Below, piece by piece: positions 21,159 through 32,940 of a stretch of 64,000 bases of DNA. The notes beneath the pieces were generated by a model. That model searched no databases, was not told the origin of the DNA, and worked only from the letters and a program-made list of their open reading frames with translations. The stretch is from assembly GCF_036884655.1 (NCBI RefSeq), contig NC_088355.1:23042501-23106500 (forward strand), read 5' to 3'. The stretch is from Musa acuminata AAA Group (Eukaryota; Streptophyta; Magnoliopsida; Zingiberales; Musaceae). Each line of letters opens with the position of its first letter. The stretch's first letter is position 1. Both the position numbers and the translations under genes were made by a program.

Positions 21159-24100
21159 ATGAAAGTTGGAGGCCTTCTCAAACAACAGCCGATCACTGTT
21201 CTCATCGACACGGGTAGCACTAATAACTTCCTGAATAGTAAGGTTGCTGCTCGGATGACACTGCATATTGAAGGTTGCAGCAAGTTCGATGTAAAGGTTG
21301 CCGACGGCAGAATCCTAAAGTGTGACCAAAGATGCCCGCAGGTGAAACTATTACTGCAAGACCAAGAAATTATCACCGATTTCTTCCTCCTACCAATCGA
21401 TGACTATGAGGCAGTGCTTAGTATAAAATGGCTAACTACACTAGGTGATGTCTCTTGGAACTTTTCTAAATTAATTATGAAATTCTACTGTAAGGGCAAA
21501 CAGATCATCATATGCGGGAAGCGCGGAAGCAACGTTACCACTGTTTCGACCCAATGAATGGAGAAAGTTTTGCACAAGGTAAATGGTGGCTTTTTGATGC
21601 ATCTCTAGCCACAACCAGAAGAGAAGAAAATAGAAATTGAAGATTAAAATCTTGCCCAATTGCTTATTGAATTTGCCGACATATTTGCTGAATCGCACGG
21701 TCTTCCTCCTTTGCGGCAACATGACCATCGAATTCCAATCCTTCCAAGCAAGCCACCAGCAAACACTCGACCGTACCAATATCCTCACCTCCAAAAAGAT
21801 GAAATTGAGAAGATCATAAAGGAGATGCTTGAAACAGGGGTGATTCGGCCAAGTTGCAGCCCCTATTCCTCACCAGTGCTACTTGTACGCAAGAAGGACG
21901 GAACTTGGCGGATGTGCATCGACTACCGATCTTTAAATGGCATCACCGTCAAGAACAAGTACCCAATACCAATGGTGGATGAACTTCTTGATGAATTGAA
22001 AGGAGCTTGAGTCTTCACGAAGTTGGACCTCCGATCTGGTTACCACCAAATTCGGGTATGTTACGATGACATTCCAAAAACTGCATTTCGCAAACATGAT
22101 GGCCATTATGAATTCTTGGTAATGCCTTTTGGACTCACTAATGCTCCTTCAACCTTTCAAAGTCTTATGAATGATATATTTCGGAGCTTTCTTCGTAAAT
22201 TTGTGCTGGTATTTTTCGATGATATTCTCGTTTACAGCCCTTCTCTTGAAACTCACTTTCAGCATTTACGGATTGTTTTGATGATCCTTCGGGAGAATAC
22301 TCTTTTTATTAAGCAACCAAAGTACAGCTTTCTCTAGCAAAATGTAGAGTACCTTGGGCATATAATATCAGAAGAAGGAGTGGCGGTAGACCCAACAAAA
22401 ATTGAGGCAATGCAAGGCTGGTCGAAACCTACAAACGTGAAATTACTGCGGGGGTTCCTTAGACTAATGGGCTACTATAGAAAATTTGTTAAGGACTATG
22501 GGAAGATCAGTAAACCACTCACTTATTTACTGAAAAAAGATGCTTTCCAATGGTCGGACAAAGCCTCTGTTGTCTTCGACAAACTTAAAGCAGCCATGAC
22601 AACGATGTCGGTGCTTGCGCTACCAGATGTTAATAGACCCATCATCATTGAGGCCGACGCAACTGGAGTCGGAATTGGAGTCGTTCTCATGCAAAATGAT
22701 CGACCACTCGCATACACTAGTGAGGTATAATCTCCCTCACATCAAAACATGTCAGTATATGATAAGGAGATGCTTGCCATTGTACACGCAGTAATGAGGT
22801 GGAGACCCTACTTGATCGGCCGACAATTTCAAATTAAAACTGACCATAAAAGCTTCAAGTACTTTTTGGAGCTAAAGATATCATCCCCTAAGCAGCAAAA
22901 ATGGGTAACCAAACTTCTTGGATTTGATTATGAAATTATTTATAAAAAGGGGAAAAAAAATGTTATTGCAGATGCACTCTCATGGCTACCTGAACAAGCT
23001 AAGGTTTCAGCCATCTCCCTTCCTACCACCGGTCTCCTTGAGGACATTAGGGAAGAATGGAAAAATGATCCAGAGATCAGCAACATCATAAAAAAATTGG
23101 AGGAGGATCCAAGTGCAATAGCCCACTACACTTGGGATTCGAGGGATCTACGCTACAAAGGTCGCATTGTGCTTATACCTGACTCCCCTTGCATCGTAAT
23201 CATCTTTCATGAAATGCACTCCATACATTCAGCAGGGCACTCTGGATTCCTAAGAACCTACAAAAGAGTGAAACAAAATTTTTATTAGAGAGGGATGAAA
23301 AAAATTATTGCTGAATATGTGGCGCAATGTGATGTATGTCAACAGCACAAGGGTGAAACTGTGGCAAATCCAGGGAAGCTACAACCACTACCCAAACCAG
23401 ACTCAGTGTGGACTGACATCTCAATGGACTTCATTAAAGGGCTGCCATCTTCCAAAGGTAAAAGCACGATTCTCGTGGTGGTTGATCGACTTACGAAATA
23501 TGCTCATTTTTGTACTGTGAGAAATCCCTACATTGTTGCTAGTATTGCCCAGATTTTTATAGAAAATATTTTTAAATTGCATGGGATGCCAAGGTCCATC
23601 GTAAGTGATCGCGACAGGATCTTCACTAGTAAATTTTGGACCGAGTTATTTCAGTTACAAGGCACCAAACTCAAGATGAGCACAGGATATCATCCACAAA
23701 CTAACGGCCAAACATAGGTGGTAAATAGGTGCTTAGAGATGTACCTCCGGTGTTTCGCTAGCGACCGACCAAAAGAGTGAGCGAAATGGCTTCCCTGAGC
23801 CGAAAGGTGGTATAAGACCACATATCATTCATCTACAAAATGTGCCCCTTATGAAGCATTATATGGTCGACCAGCCCCTGTGATTCCAAAGTATGTAATT
23901 GGCTCAGCCAAGGTAGATCAGGTTGACCAAGAATTGATTGATAGGGACAAACTCTTACAACTATTAAAAGATAATCTCTCTACCGCTCAAGCCATAATGA
24001 AGCAGCAAGCCGACACACGATGAAGTGAAAGAGAATTTTCAGTGGGAGATTGGGTTTATCTTCACCTACAGCCATATAAGCAACTCTCTATCAACACTCG

Positions 24101-24320
24101 AGCCTCCATGAAACTATCCCCAAGCCTCCATGAAACTATCCCCATATTTTTATAGGCCTTATCAGATCACAGAGCGTATTGGAGCTGTGGCGTATAGACT
24201 TAAATTACCTGAGGATGCCAAAATTCACCCTGTCTTCCACGTATCATGCCTAAAGCCCAAGTTGGGAGAACACGAGTCACCCCAGATCCAACTGCCCAAC
24301 ACAACTGAGGACAAGGCTTG
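21159..24320 (+). pseudogene. D3 pol: PR, RT, RH, IN
   Basis: Protease LIDTGSTNNF is intact. RT spans about 21780-22370 with [12 protein letters not shown] and the active site FFDD (about 22215-22226, Phe in place of the usual Tyr/Val context). RNase H has [10 protein letters not shown] and TDHKSFKYF. Integrase has a histidine/cysteine zinc region ending CDVCQQHKG, then MDFIKGLP, VSDRDRIF and YHPQTNGQT; the codon for the catalytic Glu is TAG at 23716-23718. The GPF/Y area (FSVGDWVYLHLQPYKQ) is followed by decay, and the chromodomain is lost by deletion into the 3' LTR near 24315. Stops occur at about 21555, 22008, 22336, 22728 and 23287. Confidence 0.88.
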
Positions 24321-24321
24321 A

Positions 24322-24455
24322 GGTTTTTTCTTAGATGAATCTTTTCTGCAACCTTTGAGGCAGCAACTTGGAGGGAGGAACCCCTATAGAGTTCCAAGGA
24401 GGCCGATCCCCTAAATAGATCAACCCCAAGTTTAGAATATGCAAGGGCTCTAACA
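24322..24455 (+). repeat. D3 3' LTR, internally deleted
   Basis: Starts inside the LTR (GAGGTTTTTTCTTAGA), jumps to TGAATCTTTTCTGCA and ends GGCTCTAACA. The jump lies between two TAGA copies, which suggests a short-homology deletion. Confidence 0.8.
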
Positions 24456-24696
24456 CAATCACACAATCATACTCATTGCCCACTCTCGATGTGGGACTAA
24501 TGGGATGTAAGGTTTAACTCTGATACCAAATGTCACGACCTGAGTCTAATGAGCCAATTTGCCAATAACTCCATTTTGATCCTTCAACCACGAACCAAAA
24601 TGCTCAAGCGGGAGTTTTTGTAATACACTCATTAGGCCCATATAAGCCAATCTTTCTCATTGCCCACTCTCGATATGGGACTAATGGGATGTTACA
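24456..24696 (-). mobile_element. TRIM remnant, reverse orientation
   Basis: 24531-24696 is a 166-bp LTR on the minus strand (TGTCACGACC to GGGATGTTACA on the plus strand). It is preceded by the complement of the primer site (CTCTGATACCAAA) and by a short piece of a second LTR border (GTGGGACTAATGGGATGT at about 24491). Most of the internal region is gone. Confidence 0.85.
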
Positions 24697-24863
24697 GCAC
24701 TAACCATGAAGAATTAGATTCACTTAAAAAGAAAAATACATTATTACAATAAACAAACTTATTTTGATTGAAAATGCTTTATGTTTTATGAAATCATGTT
24801 TGATGATTTAATGATGTATAATGATGTAATGATGTAATAAAAATATTAAAAGTTTTGGTATCA
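24697..24863. other. Short AT-rich unassigned stretch
   Basis: 167 bp with ATGATGTAATG-type repeats and no gene. This could be host DNA into which the TRIM and the Tork-like element inserted. Confidence 0.5.
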
Positions 24864-25300
24864 TGTTAGTTTGGCAAGTCCCATAGTCTCACATCGGAAA
24901 AATCAGGCTTGTTATCTCCTATCGGAACTATAAATAAGGGCTTGGGTTTTGAAGTCAGATGCACCACAGGCACCACAAGTAGCACTACAAGAAAAATCGA
25001 AGTGTTTGTTTTGGGTTTAAGTCCACACTTAGTTAAATAGTTTGGGCTTATAGTTTGAATTTTTTCTTGTTTAGTATTTTCGGGTGTTTTATGGCCTAGG
25101 AACATCTTCCTAAGGCACTTGTAATAGTCTCTTTTATAGTAGTGATTTGCTCCCCTTTCGTCCGTGGATGTAGGTCAAGGTTAATTGATCGAACCACGTA
25201 AATCTGGTATTCTTATCGCTTCTTTTATTCTTCCGCTTTATTATTTTTATTGGGTTACCAAAATTACCCTTTGGTAAATTTCCTAGGTCTAGCTCTAACA
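24864..25300 (+). repeat. F 5' LTR
   Basis: 437 bp from TGTTAG to CTAACA, which are perfect inverted ends. GTCTCACATCG at 24886-24896 resembles the plant USE, and TATAAATA at 24929-24936 is the TATA box. A primer site ACTGGTATCAGAGCTTGG starts at 25302. Confidence 0.85.
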
Positions 25301-25349
25301 AACTGGTATCAGAGCTTGGTTCTGGGATCTTTTGACAACAATAACAATA

Positions 25350-27557
25350 ACAAATATCATTGTCAAGAAATTCGACAGAAATGTCAACTTCGGCGTGTGG
25401 CAACTCAAGATGGAGGCCATTCTGGTTCAAGACAGAGTTATTTGGCACTACAGGGAGCTGAGAACAATCTAGATAGTACGTCAAAGGAAGATTTTGTGGG
25501 TATAGATAAGAAGGCCCGATCGAGCATTATTCTAAATCTCTCTGATGAGGTTTTACGGGAGGTAGCTATGGAGACTACGGCTAAGAGCATGTGGGACAAG
25601 CTTAAAGCCTTGTATATGAAGAGGACAGTAGAGAATCATCTCTACTTAAAGCAGAGTTTGTATATGCTTCGGATGACTGAAGGTACATCTATACTCTCAC
25701 ATCTTGATAAATTTGATTTCTTGGTTATGGATTTAGAGAATATAGATACAAAAATTGATAATGAGGATAGGGCCCTATTACTTTTGTGTTCTCTTCCCCA
25801 ATCTTTTAAGCATTTCCGTGATACTATGATTTATGGAAAAGAAACAATTTCATATCAGGAAATTAAATCTGCACTAAAATCTAAAGAGCAAATAGACAAG
25901 GATATCTCTGGGGAAAGTAGAGAGAGTCAGGCTGAAGGTCTGGTTGTTAGGGGGAGAACAGATAAAAGGGAATTTGACAGTAGTAGATCTAAATCTAGAT
26001 CTAAATCTAGACATAGAAATTTGGAGTGCAGATATTGTCATAAAATTGGGCACATTAAATCTGATTGCTTTAAATTAAAAAATAAATTAAAGCAAAAGGA
26101 AAAATTTGTTGAGAAAACTATTGAATCCACTGAAGCTAGTGTAGCAACTAATGAGAATGTTGGAAATATTTTCTCTGCTATTGATGACAAGACGAGGTCT
26201 AAAAATGAATGGATTTTAGATTCTGATTGTTCTTATCACATGTGTCCTAATAGAGATTTGTTTTCCACATATGAATCTTGCATTGGTGGAATTGTTTTGA
26301 TAGGCAATAATGCAGCATGTGATGTTGTTGGTAGAGGAACAATCCGAATTAAAATGCATGATGGTATTGTGAGGACGCTAACTAATGTTAGACATGTTCC
26401 TGATTTAAAAAAGAATCTCATCTCTTTAGGCACCCTAGAGGCCCTTGGGTGTAAATACACAGCTAAAGGTGGAGTTATGAAAGTTTCTAGAAGTGCTCTT
26501 GTTGTTATGAAAACTTGTAGGTCTGGTAGCTTATATATTTTACAGGGAACTATAGTCACAGGCTCAGTTGCAGTCTTGTCATCATCATTGTCTGATTCTG
26601 ACATCACCAAATTATGACATATGCGTTTGGGTCATATGAGTGAAAAAGGTTTGAGTATATTGAGCAAAAGGGGCCATTGGATTTTTGTGAACACTACATT
26701 TTTGGAAAGCAGAAAAGAGTCAACTTCAATTCTCCGGTCGTTCACAAAACAAAAGGTACTCTTGACTATATTCATTCAGACCTTTGGGGTCCAGCTCATG
26801 TTCAGTCTAAGGGTGGTGCTAGGTATATGTTGACTTTTATTGATGATTATTCTAGGAAAGTTTGGGTTTATTTTTTGAAGCATAAAAATAATATTTTTCT
26901 AACCTTTAAACAATGGAAGGCTTTGATTGAGAAGCAAACAGGTAAACAGATTAAGCGGCTTCAAACAGATAATGGCATGAAATTTTGTGAAGGTGACTTT
27001 GATGAATTCTGCAAAAATGAAGGAATTGTTTGGCATCGTACTGTTAGGATGACGCCTCAGCAAAATGGTGTGGCCGAACATATAAACAGAATACTCTTGG
27101 AGAGAGCAATGTGTATGATCTCAAATGCAGGGTTGACAAAGGACTTCTACAGCACTTAACTTTAAAACTCCGAAGGAAGTTTGGTCAAGTACTTCTGCTG
27201 ATTACTCTGATTTAAAAATTTTTGGGTGTCCAACATACATGCATGTAAATGAAAGAAAATTAGAGCCTCGAGCGAAAAAGTGCATTTTCCTTGGATATGC
27301 TTCTGGGGTGAAAGGATACAGATTATAGTGTTCTGATGCCAAATCCCTAAAATTTATAATCAGTAGAGATGTTACTTTTGATGAATTGTCTATGTTATCT
27401 TCTAAAGAAGAATCTACTAGTTGTACAAATGATAGAACGCAAAAGCAGGTGGAGCTTGAGATTGGTAGGTCTAATTCTTTTCAGTCGAACTCTTCTACTC
27501 AAAGAATGCCAATAGATGGTCCCGAGTCTACTAACGCAGATGATCCAGAGGAAGAGC
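25350..27557 (+). pseudogene. F gag-protease-integrase, truncated
   Basis: Early gag ([20 protein letters not shown]) is in a different frame from the main open stretch, so there is a shift near 25440-25470. From there gag runs without a stop to 26617, with a CX2CX4HX4C zinc knuckle ([14 protein letters not shown], about 26031). Protease follows as [12 protein letters not shown]; the usual D-S/T-G is D-S-D. Integrase holds HSDLWGP, QTDNGMKF and PQQNGVAEHINR, all three acidic residues present. A stop at about 26616 and a frame shift near 26680 and 27150 interrupt it. The integrase C-terminus (KIFGCPTYMHV) is present. The frame ends at the D5 insertion. Confidence 0.85.
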
Positions 27558-27627
27558 ATGTTAGAACCCTTGCAGATTCTAAACTTGGGGTTGATCTCTT
27601 TAGGGGATCGGCCTCCTTGGAACTCTA
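27558..27627 (-). repeat. D5 3' LTR, first part
   Basis: TGTTAGAACCCTTGCAGATT onward matches the Reina-like LTR in reverse. It is interrupted by element E after AACTCTA; the LTR resumes at 44906. Together the parts give about 440 bp. Confidence 0.88.
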
Positions 27628-28825
27628 TGTTGAATCTCGGATTTTGATGATATAATCAATCGGTGGCTTAACTGATCTAATCCATATTATTGAGTTAAGT
27701 GTGCAGGATTAACTACGATATCCAGAAAACATAAAGCAAGGATACCGGAGTCAAGTTCGATGGAAGTTTAAGAGTCCGAAGAATCGTCGGAGATGCTGCC
27801 GGAACCAACCGAGAAGAAATCGGGAACCTGTCGGAATTTTCGAAAGTTCGCCGAAGAGATTGTCGGAGGTTCACGGAGATCACTGAGAAGGCTCGGCTAC
27901 TCGTTAAAGTCATCACAAGTTCGGGAGCTTGATGGGAGTCCGTTGGAAGAAAGTTCGTCGGAAAGCTCGCCGGAACAAGACTCGACGTTCGCGGTTGAAA
28001 ACTTGCTTAGGATGTGTTTTGTTATGTAGTTCACTTATAATTAGGATTAGGATTAAGAGATAATCCTATATCCTGGTTATGGGCCAACTGGGCCCAAAGT
28101 CAGATTTGGTTTGGGCTAAAATTAAGCCAAACTAGTGAACCGGAGAGCTAGGCGGTGGCACCGCCAAGCACCCGAGAGCTGGGCGGTGACACCTCCTAGG
28201 CTGGGCGGTTGCACCATCCAGCACCCGAGCGCTAGGCGGTGGAACCGCCAGCATCGGGAACCCAAAGATAATTCAAATTTTCGAGCCCAAATTTGAATCC
28301 TCTTGAGGCCTATAAATACCCCTCAAATCTCAGCTGAGATAACAACTTTTGAGAAGCATTTGGTTGAGAGAAAAGCCTTAGAAAGTCTTAGAAAGTCTTG
28401 TTTTCAATTTGCTAGAGAGTTCTCCTCTTTCTTTCTTACTGAAAATTTGTAAGAGGTTGAACTGCTTGTAAAAGGTTGTAAGAGGGGTATTTACCCTTCA
28501 ATTTCAAGAGATTTGCTAGTGGAAGGTGGGAGCCTCATCGAAGAGGGGCCTCGCAAGTGGATGTAGGTCATTTGACCAAACCACTCTAAAATCGGCGTAA
28601 TCTCTGGTTTGCATTTCATTATTGCTATTTACATTACTGCAAACCTTCTTACATGCTTTAGTTCCTTATTACCTTTGCTGTGCAACTTTAAGAATACGCT
28701 TTCAAGTTAGGCTTTTCAAGTTCCGTTCTTATCGTATGAAAGATTTTTCTAAAACAGAAGTTTTAATCCGCTACTCTAATTCACCCCCTCCCCCCCCCCC
28801 TCTTAGTGCCACTTCGATCCTAACA
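27628..28825 (+). repeat. E 5' LTR
   Basis: TGTTGAATCTCGG to GATCCTAACA. It has a hairpin cluster (GGCGGTGGCACCGCC type) at about 28143-28250, TATAAATA at about 28312 and a C-run at 28790-28800. Confidence 0.92.
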
Positions 28826-28826
28826 A

Positions 28827-28843
28827 TTTGTATCAGAGCAAGG
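28827..28843 (+). promoter_or_regulatory. E primer-binding site
   Basis: TTTGTATCAGAGCAAGG next to the 5' LTR. One G is missing compared with the usual TGGTATCAGAGC tRNA-Met site. Confidence 0.75.
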
Positions 28844-28877
28844 TTATCTCTCGTATTTGGTTTAATACCCAAGAGAG

Positions 28878-30336
28878 ATGGCTTACTCCGGCATGCAAGA
28901 GGGCCATTTTATTGCACGACCACCTTTGTTTAATGGGTCGGATTACACATATTGGAAGACTCGCATGAGGATCTTCCTCATTTCTATGGACTTTGAGCTT
29001 TGGTCTATTGTCGAGAATGGATTTCAAAAATCTTCTCTTCCGATGAGCGAATGGAATGAATCGGAAAAAAAGGTTTTTACTTTAAATGCAAAGGCTATAA
29101 ATGCATTGTTTTGTGCACTAGATAAAAATGAATTTAATCGCGTTTCAATTTGTGATTCGGCTTTTGATATTTGGAGAACTCTTGAAGTCACTCATGAAGG
29201 CACTAGCCGAGTGAAAGAGTCCAAAATCAACATCCTTGTGCACTCTTACGAACTTTTTCGAATGAAACCAAATGAGTCCATCGGAGACATGTACACCCGG
29301 TTCACGGATGTCATCAATGGACTCAAAGCTCTTGGTAAAGGTTTTACTAACTTTGAACTAGTAACTAAAATCTTAAGATCACTCCTAAAAAGTTAGGATC
29401 CAAAAGTTACGACCATTCAAGAGGCCAAAGATCTTAAAACATTCCCTCTTGAAGAACTCATTGGGTCTTTAATGACCTACGAAATGACATGTCAAGCTCA
29501 TGACGAGCTCGAGAACCCCCTTCCAAAGAACAGGAAGGATATGGCACTCAAATCACAAGAAGACCACTTGAAAGAAACATCAAGTGATGAGGACAGTGAC
29601 AATGACATTGCACTTTTGACTCAAAAATTTAAAAGATATTTAAGAAAGAACAAATTTAAAAATAATATAAAAAATAAATTTGAACAAAAAAAGGACCAAG
29701 TGATTTGCTATGAATGCAAAAAACCGGGACACTACAAGAACGATTGTCCTCAAGCCAAAAAGAGAACATCAAAGAAGAAGGCGCTCAAGGCAACGTGGGA
29801 TAATTCAAGCGCATCTGAAGAAGAGGAGTCCAACACCGAGCAAGTTGCTCATTACGCGCTAATGGCTTTAGGAGAAGAGGTATGTGATTTATTTAATGAA
29901 GATTTATCTTTTGAAGAACTCTCTATTGCTTTTAATGAATTATTTGATGAATGTAGAACTGTTAGCAAGAAGTTAAGTATCTTAAAGAAAGAGCATGCTT
30001 TGCTACAAGATAAGTTTGATAGTCTTCAAACTCCTCCATGCTCTAAGTGTGAGCATTTAGAAGCAATAAAAAATAAAAATTTTCTTCTTAAAGAAACCTT
30101 AAACAAGTTTAAGGTTGGTAGCAAAGGATTAGATATGATCCTTGCACGTAAGGGTCACATCGCAAATAGAAATGGAATTGGATTTGTAAAAGGATCACAT
30201 CAAAATCCTACCACTTTCATAAAAGGACCTACGTTATATGTTTCCTCTTATATGAAATGCAACTTCTGTTGCAAATCCGGACATATTGCCTACAAATGTC
30301 CATTTAGGAAAATTAGTTCACAAAAATTAATATAGG
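28878..30336 (+). pseudogene. E gag
   Basis: Starts MAYSGMQEGHFIARPPLFNG, one frame throughout with a TAG at 29394-29396 and a TAA at 30333-30335. The N-terminal domain has SDYTYWKTRMRIFLISMDFE and the FDIWRTLEVTHEGTSRVKES region typical of copia gag. Two canonical zinc knuckles are visible: CYECKKPGHYKNDC (about 29707) and CNFCCKSGHIAYKC (about 30258). A helical, heptad-like part (KLSILKKEHALLQDKFDSLQ) lies between them. A basic segment (KRYLRKNKFKNN) precedes the first knuckle. Confidence 0.88.
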
Positions 30337-32039
30337 TTCCTAAAGGAACTATAAAGGATTCAATAATAAATAACAAAGTTAGTGGGTCAATTTTTAAGGC
30401 ACCCAAAATCAAATTGGTACCTAAAAGTCATCCTCTTTTGTAGACAAACCCACAAGCTAGGAGCAAGAGATGGTATCTCGATAGTGGATGCTCAAGACAT
30501 ATGACTGGAGATCCATCTCATTTCTCTATGCTCACTAGCAAAGAAGAAGGGTACGTCACCTTCGGAGACAACAACAAAGGCAAAATCATTGGCAAGTGAA
30601 CTATTGGTAACAAATTTAGTTTTTCCATTGATGATGTTTTACTAGTTGATGGATTGAAACATAATCTCTTGAGTATTAGTCAACTATGCGATAAAGGTTA
30701 TATCGTTAGATTTGAATCAAATATGTGCATTATTGAAAAACCAAATCATAACATGAGTATGATTGCTTTAAAACAAAATAATGTCTATACCATCAATCTT
30801 GATGAACTAAGTAATGAAATGTGTTTCTCCGCCGTAAATGATGATGCTTGGTTTGGCATAGGAGATTAGGCCATGCAAGCATGAAAACAGTATCTAAAAT
30901 TTCATCTCAAGAATTAGTACGAGGGATTCCGAATATGAAGTTTATTAAGGATAAGGTATGCGATGCATGTCAACTAGGCAAACAAATAAAAACAAGCTTT
31001 AAACCAAAAAATCAAATTAGCACTACTAGACCGTTACAATTGATCCATTTGGACTTATTTGGACCAATTGATACAACAAGTCTAGGTGGAAGCAAATATG
31101 CTTTTGTGATTGTGGATGACTACTCTAGATACACTTGGACCTATTTCTTAGCTCACAAAAGTGATTGCTTCAAGTGTTTCTCTAAATTTTGTAAACTCAC
31201 TCAAAACGAAAAAGGCTTCATGATTTCATCAATTCGAAGTGATCACGGTGGTGAATTTCAAAACCGTCACTTTCAAATTTTTTGCGAAGTTAATGGGTAC
31301 AATCACAACTTCTCAACTCCAAGAAATCCTCAACAAAATGGAGTAGTTGAAAGGAAAAATAGAAACCTACAAGAAATGGCAAGAACTATGTTAAATGAAC
31401 ATAGTTTACCCAAATATTTTTGGGCCGAAGCCGTAAATACGGCTTGTTACATCATGAATAGGGTCCTAATAACACCATCTCTATCAAAAACTCCCTATGA
31501 ATTATGGAATAACAAAAAACCAAATATTTCTTATTTTAAAGTTTTTGGTTGTAAATGCTTCATTTTAAATGAAAAGGATGCCCTAGGTAAATTTGATGCT
31601 AAATCCGATGAAGGCATTTTTCTTGGTTACTCCTCCATTTCTAAAGTCTTTCGTGTCTTTAACAAAAGGACCTTAGTAATAGAAGAGTCTATTCATGTAG
31701 TTTTTAATGAAATTTCTGATTTAAAGAAAAATGATTTTGATGATGATCTTGGTTTTGATAATTTGAATTTAAATGAACCCCCTCCTCAAAATAGCCATTT
31801 AAATGCATCTTATTCTGAAATTTCTTTACCCAAAGAGTGGAAGTATGTAGATGCTCATCCAAAGGAGCTAATTATAGGAGATACAACAAAAGGGGTTCAA
31901 ACTTGTTCTTCTTTCAAGAATTTTTGTGCTAACGCCGCTTTCCTTTCTCAAATTAAACCTAAATGCATTGACGTAGCCTTAAAAGATGATTTTTGGGTCA
32001 TTACAATGCAAGAAGAATTGAACCAATTTGAGAGGAATG
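30337..32039 (+). pseudogene. E protease and integrase
   Basis: Protease is WYLDSGCSRHMTGD with a normal D-S-G (about 30474). A TGA at about 30597 follows GKIIGK. A shift at about 30845-30870 separates the protease frame from a 447-codon integrase frame. Integrase has the zinc region WHRRLGHASM to CDACQLGKQ, and the acids in HLDLFGP, RSDHGGEF and PQQNGVVERKNR are all kept. The C-terminal region with VFGCKCFILNEKDALGKFD is present. The frame breaks at 32039, where D4 inserted. Confidence 0.88.
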
Positions 32040-32521
32040 TGTTAGAACCCTTGCAGATTCTAAACTTGGAGTTGATCTCTTTAGGGGATCGGCCTCCTTG
32101 GAACTCTATAGGGGTTCCTCCCTCCAAGTTGCTGCTCCAAGGCTGCAGAAAAGATTCATCTATTGCTTATGAAAAGAGGAGGAATACATAGCTATTTATA
32201 GGGCTTCTAAACCCTAACTCCTAATAGGACTCCTACTTAAGACTCTTACTTCTAACCAACTCCTAATATGACTCCTACTCAAGACTCCTATTCCCTTACA
32301 ACTCCTAATTCTTCTCTAAGAAAAAACCTCCTACATGAATGTCCCTCTCAATTAGGACTCTCCTAACTAGAGTCATAACAGAATGTCCCTCTCAATTAGG
32401 ACTCTCCTAGCTAGAGCCCTAACAGAATGTCCCTCTCAATTAGGACTCTCCTAGCTAAAATCCTAACAGTTTTACATGAATGTCCCTCTTAATTAGGACT
32501 CTCCTAGCTAGAGTCCTAACA
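32040..32521 (-). repeat. D4 3' LTR
   Basis: 482 bp. Longer than the D1 LTR by one 44-bp repeat of the type GAATGTCCCTCTCAATTAGG at the outer end. Confidence 0.9.
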
Positions 32522-32940
32522 AACCTGCCCTCTTCAAATCAGCCTTGTTCTCGAGGCTGACGATTCATGAATTTTGGTAATTTAATCTTCAAGTCAATAT
32601 AGTTCTCCAAAGTGGCATCTTCTGTTAGTAGGTTTGCCCACTGTATTAGCAATTCAGTAGTGGATCGTCGTCGTCGAGTCATAATCCGTCGATCAATAAT
32701 GACACTTGGCTGAGTCTAAAGTCCTCCTTGGGTAGTCATATTTGGTGGGTGGCTTTGGGCTATCTCCAAGCACCAATTTACAACTTCTATCTGGCCATCG
32801 GTTTGTGAGTGATATGCCATACTCCTTTTCAATTTAGTACTCTTATAGTGTAATTCTTTTGAGTCCCAATTGTAATGAGCTATGGAGCTTCGTGCTTCCT
32901 CCAATTTTTTTATAATCTTACTAGTCTCTGAATCTTCCTG
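32522..32940 (-). pseudogene. D4 integrase remnant and decayed chromodomain
   Basis: Reads HYKSTKLKRSMAYHSQTDGQ and WCLEIAQSHPPNMTTQ, the same two junctions as D1. The chromodomain region follows with more substitutions and stops than in D1 (for example the equivalents of TNEVLI and EDATWE are changed). Confidence 0.8.

Larger units (their letters stand above)
19573..24455 (+). mobile_element. Reina-like element D3, internal region and shortened 3' LTR
   Basis: Follows the last bases of its 5' LTR (TTCTAACA, to 19572). It has a primer site, leader, gag, protease, complete RT palm, RNase H, complete integrase core and a 3' LTR cut to about 130 bp. It is the autonomous build of the family and the reference for judging the deletions in D1, D4 and D7. 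Point stops leave it inactive. Confidence 0.88.
24864..27557 (+). mobile_element. Tork-like Ty1/copia element (F), 3' part lost
   Basis: A 5' LTR, primer site, gag, protease and integrase in copia order, ending where D5 begins at 27558. No RT, RNase H or 3' LTR is found later in the window. Motifs such as [20 protein letters not shown] and HMRLGHMSEKGLS are typical of the Tork/Tnt1 group. Confidence 0.85.

Noticed and set aside
25302..25319. tRNA gene fragments at the repeated TGGTATCAGAGC sequences
   Set aside because: Each lies directly next to an LTR and is a primer-binding site; no tRNA fold surrounds it.
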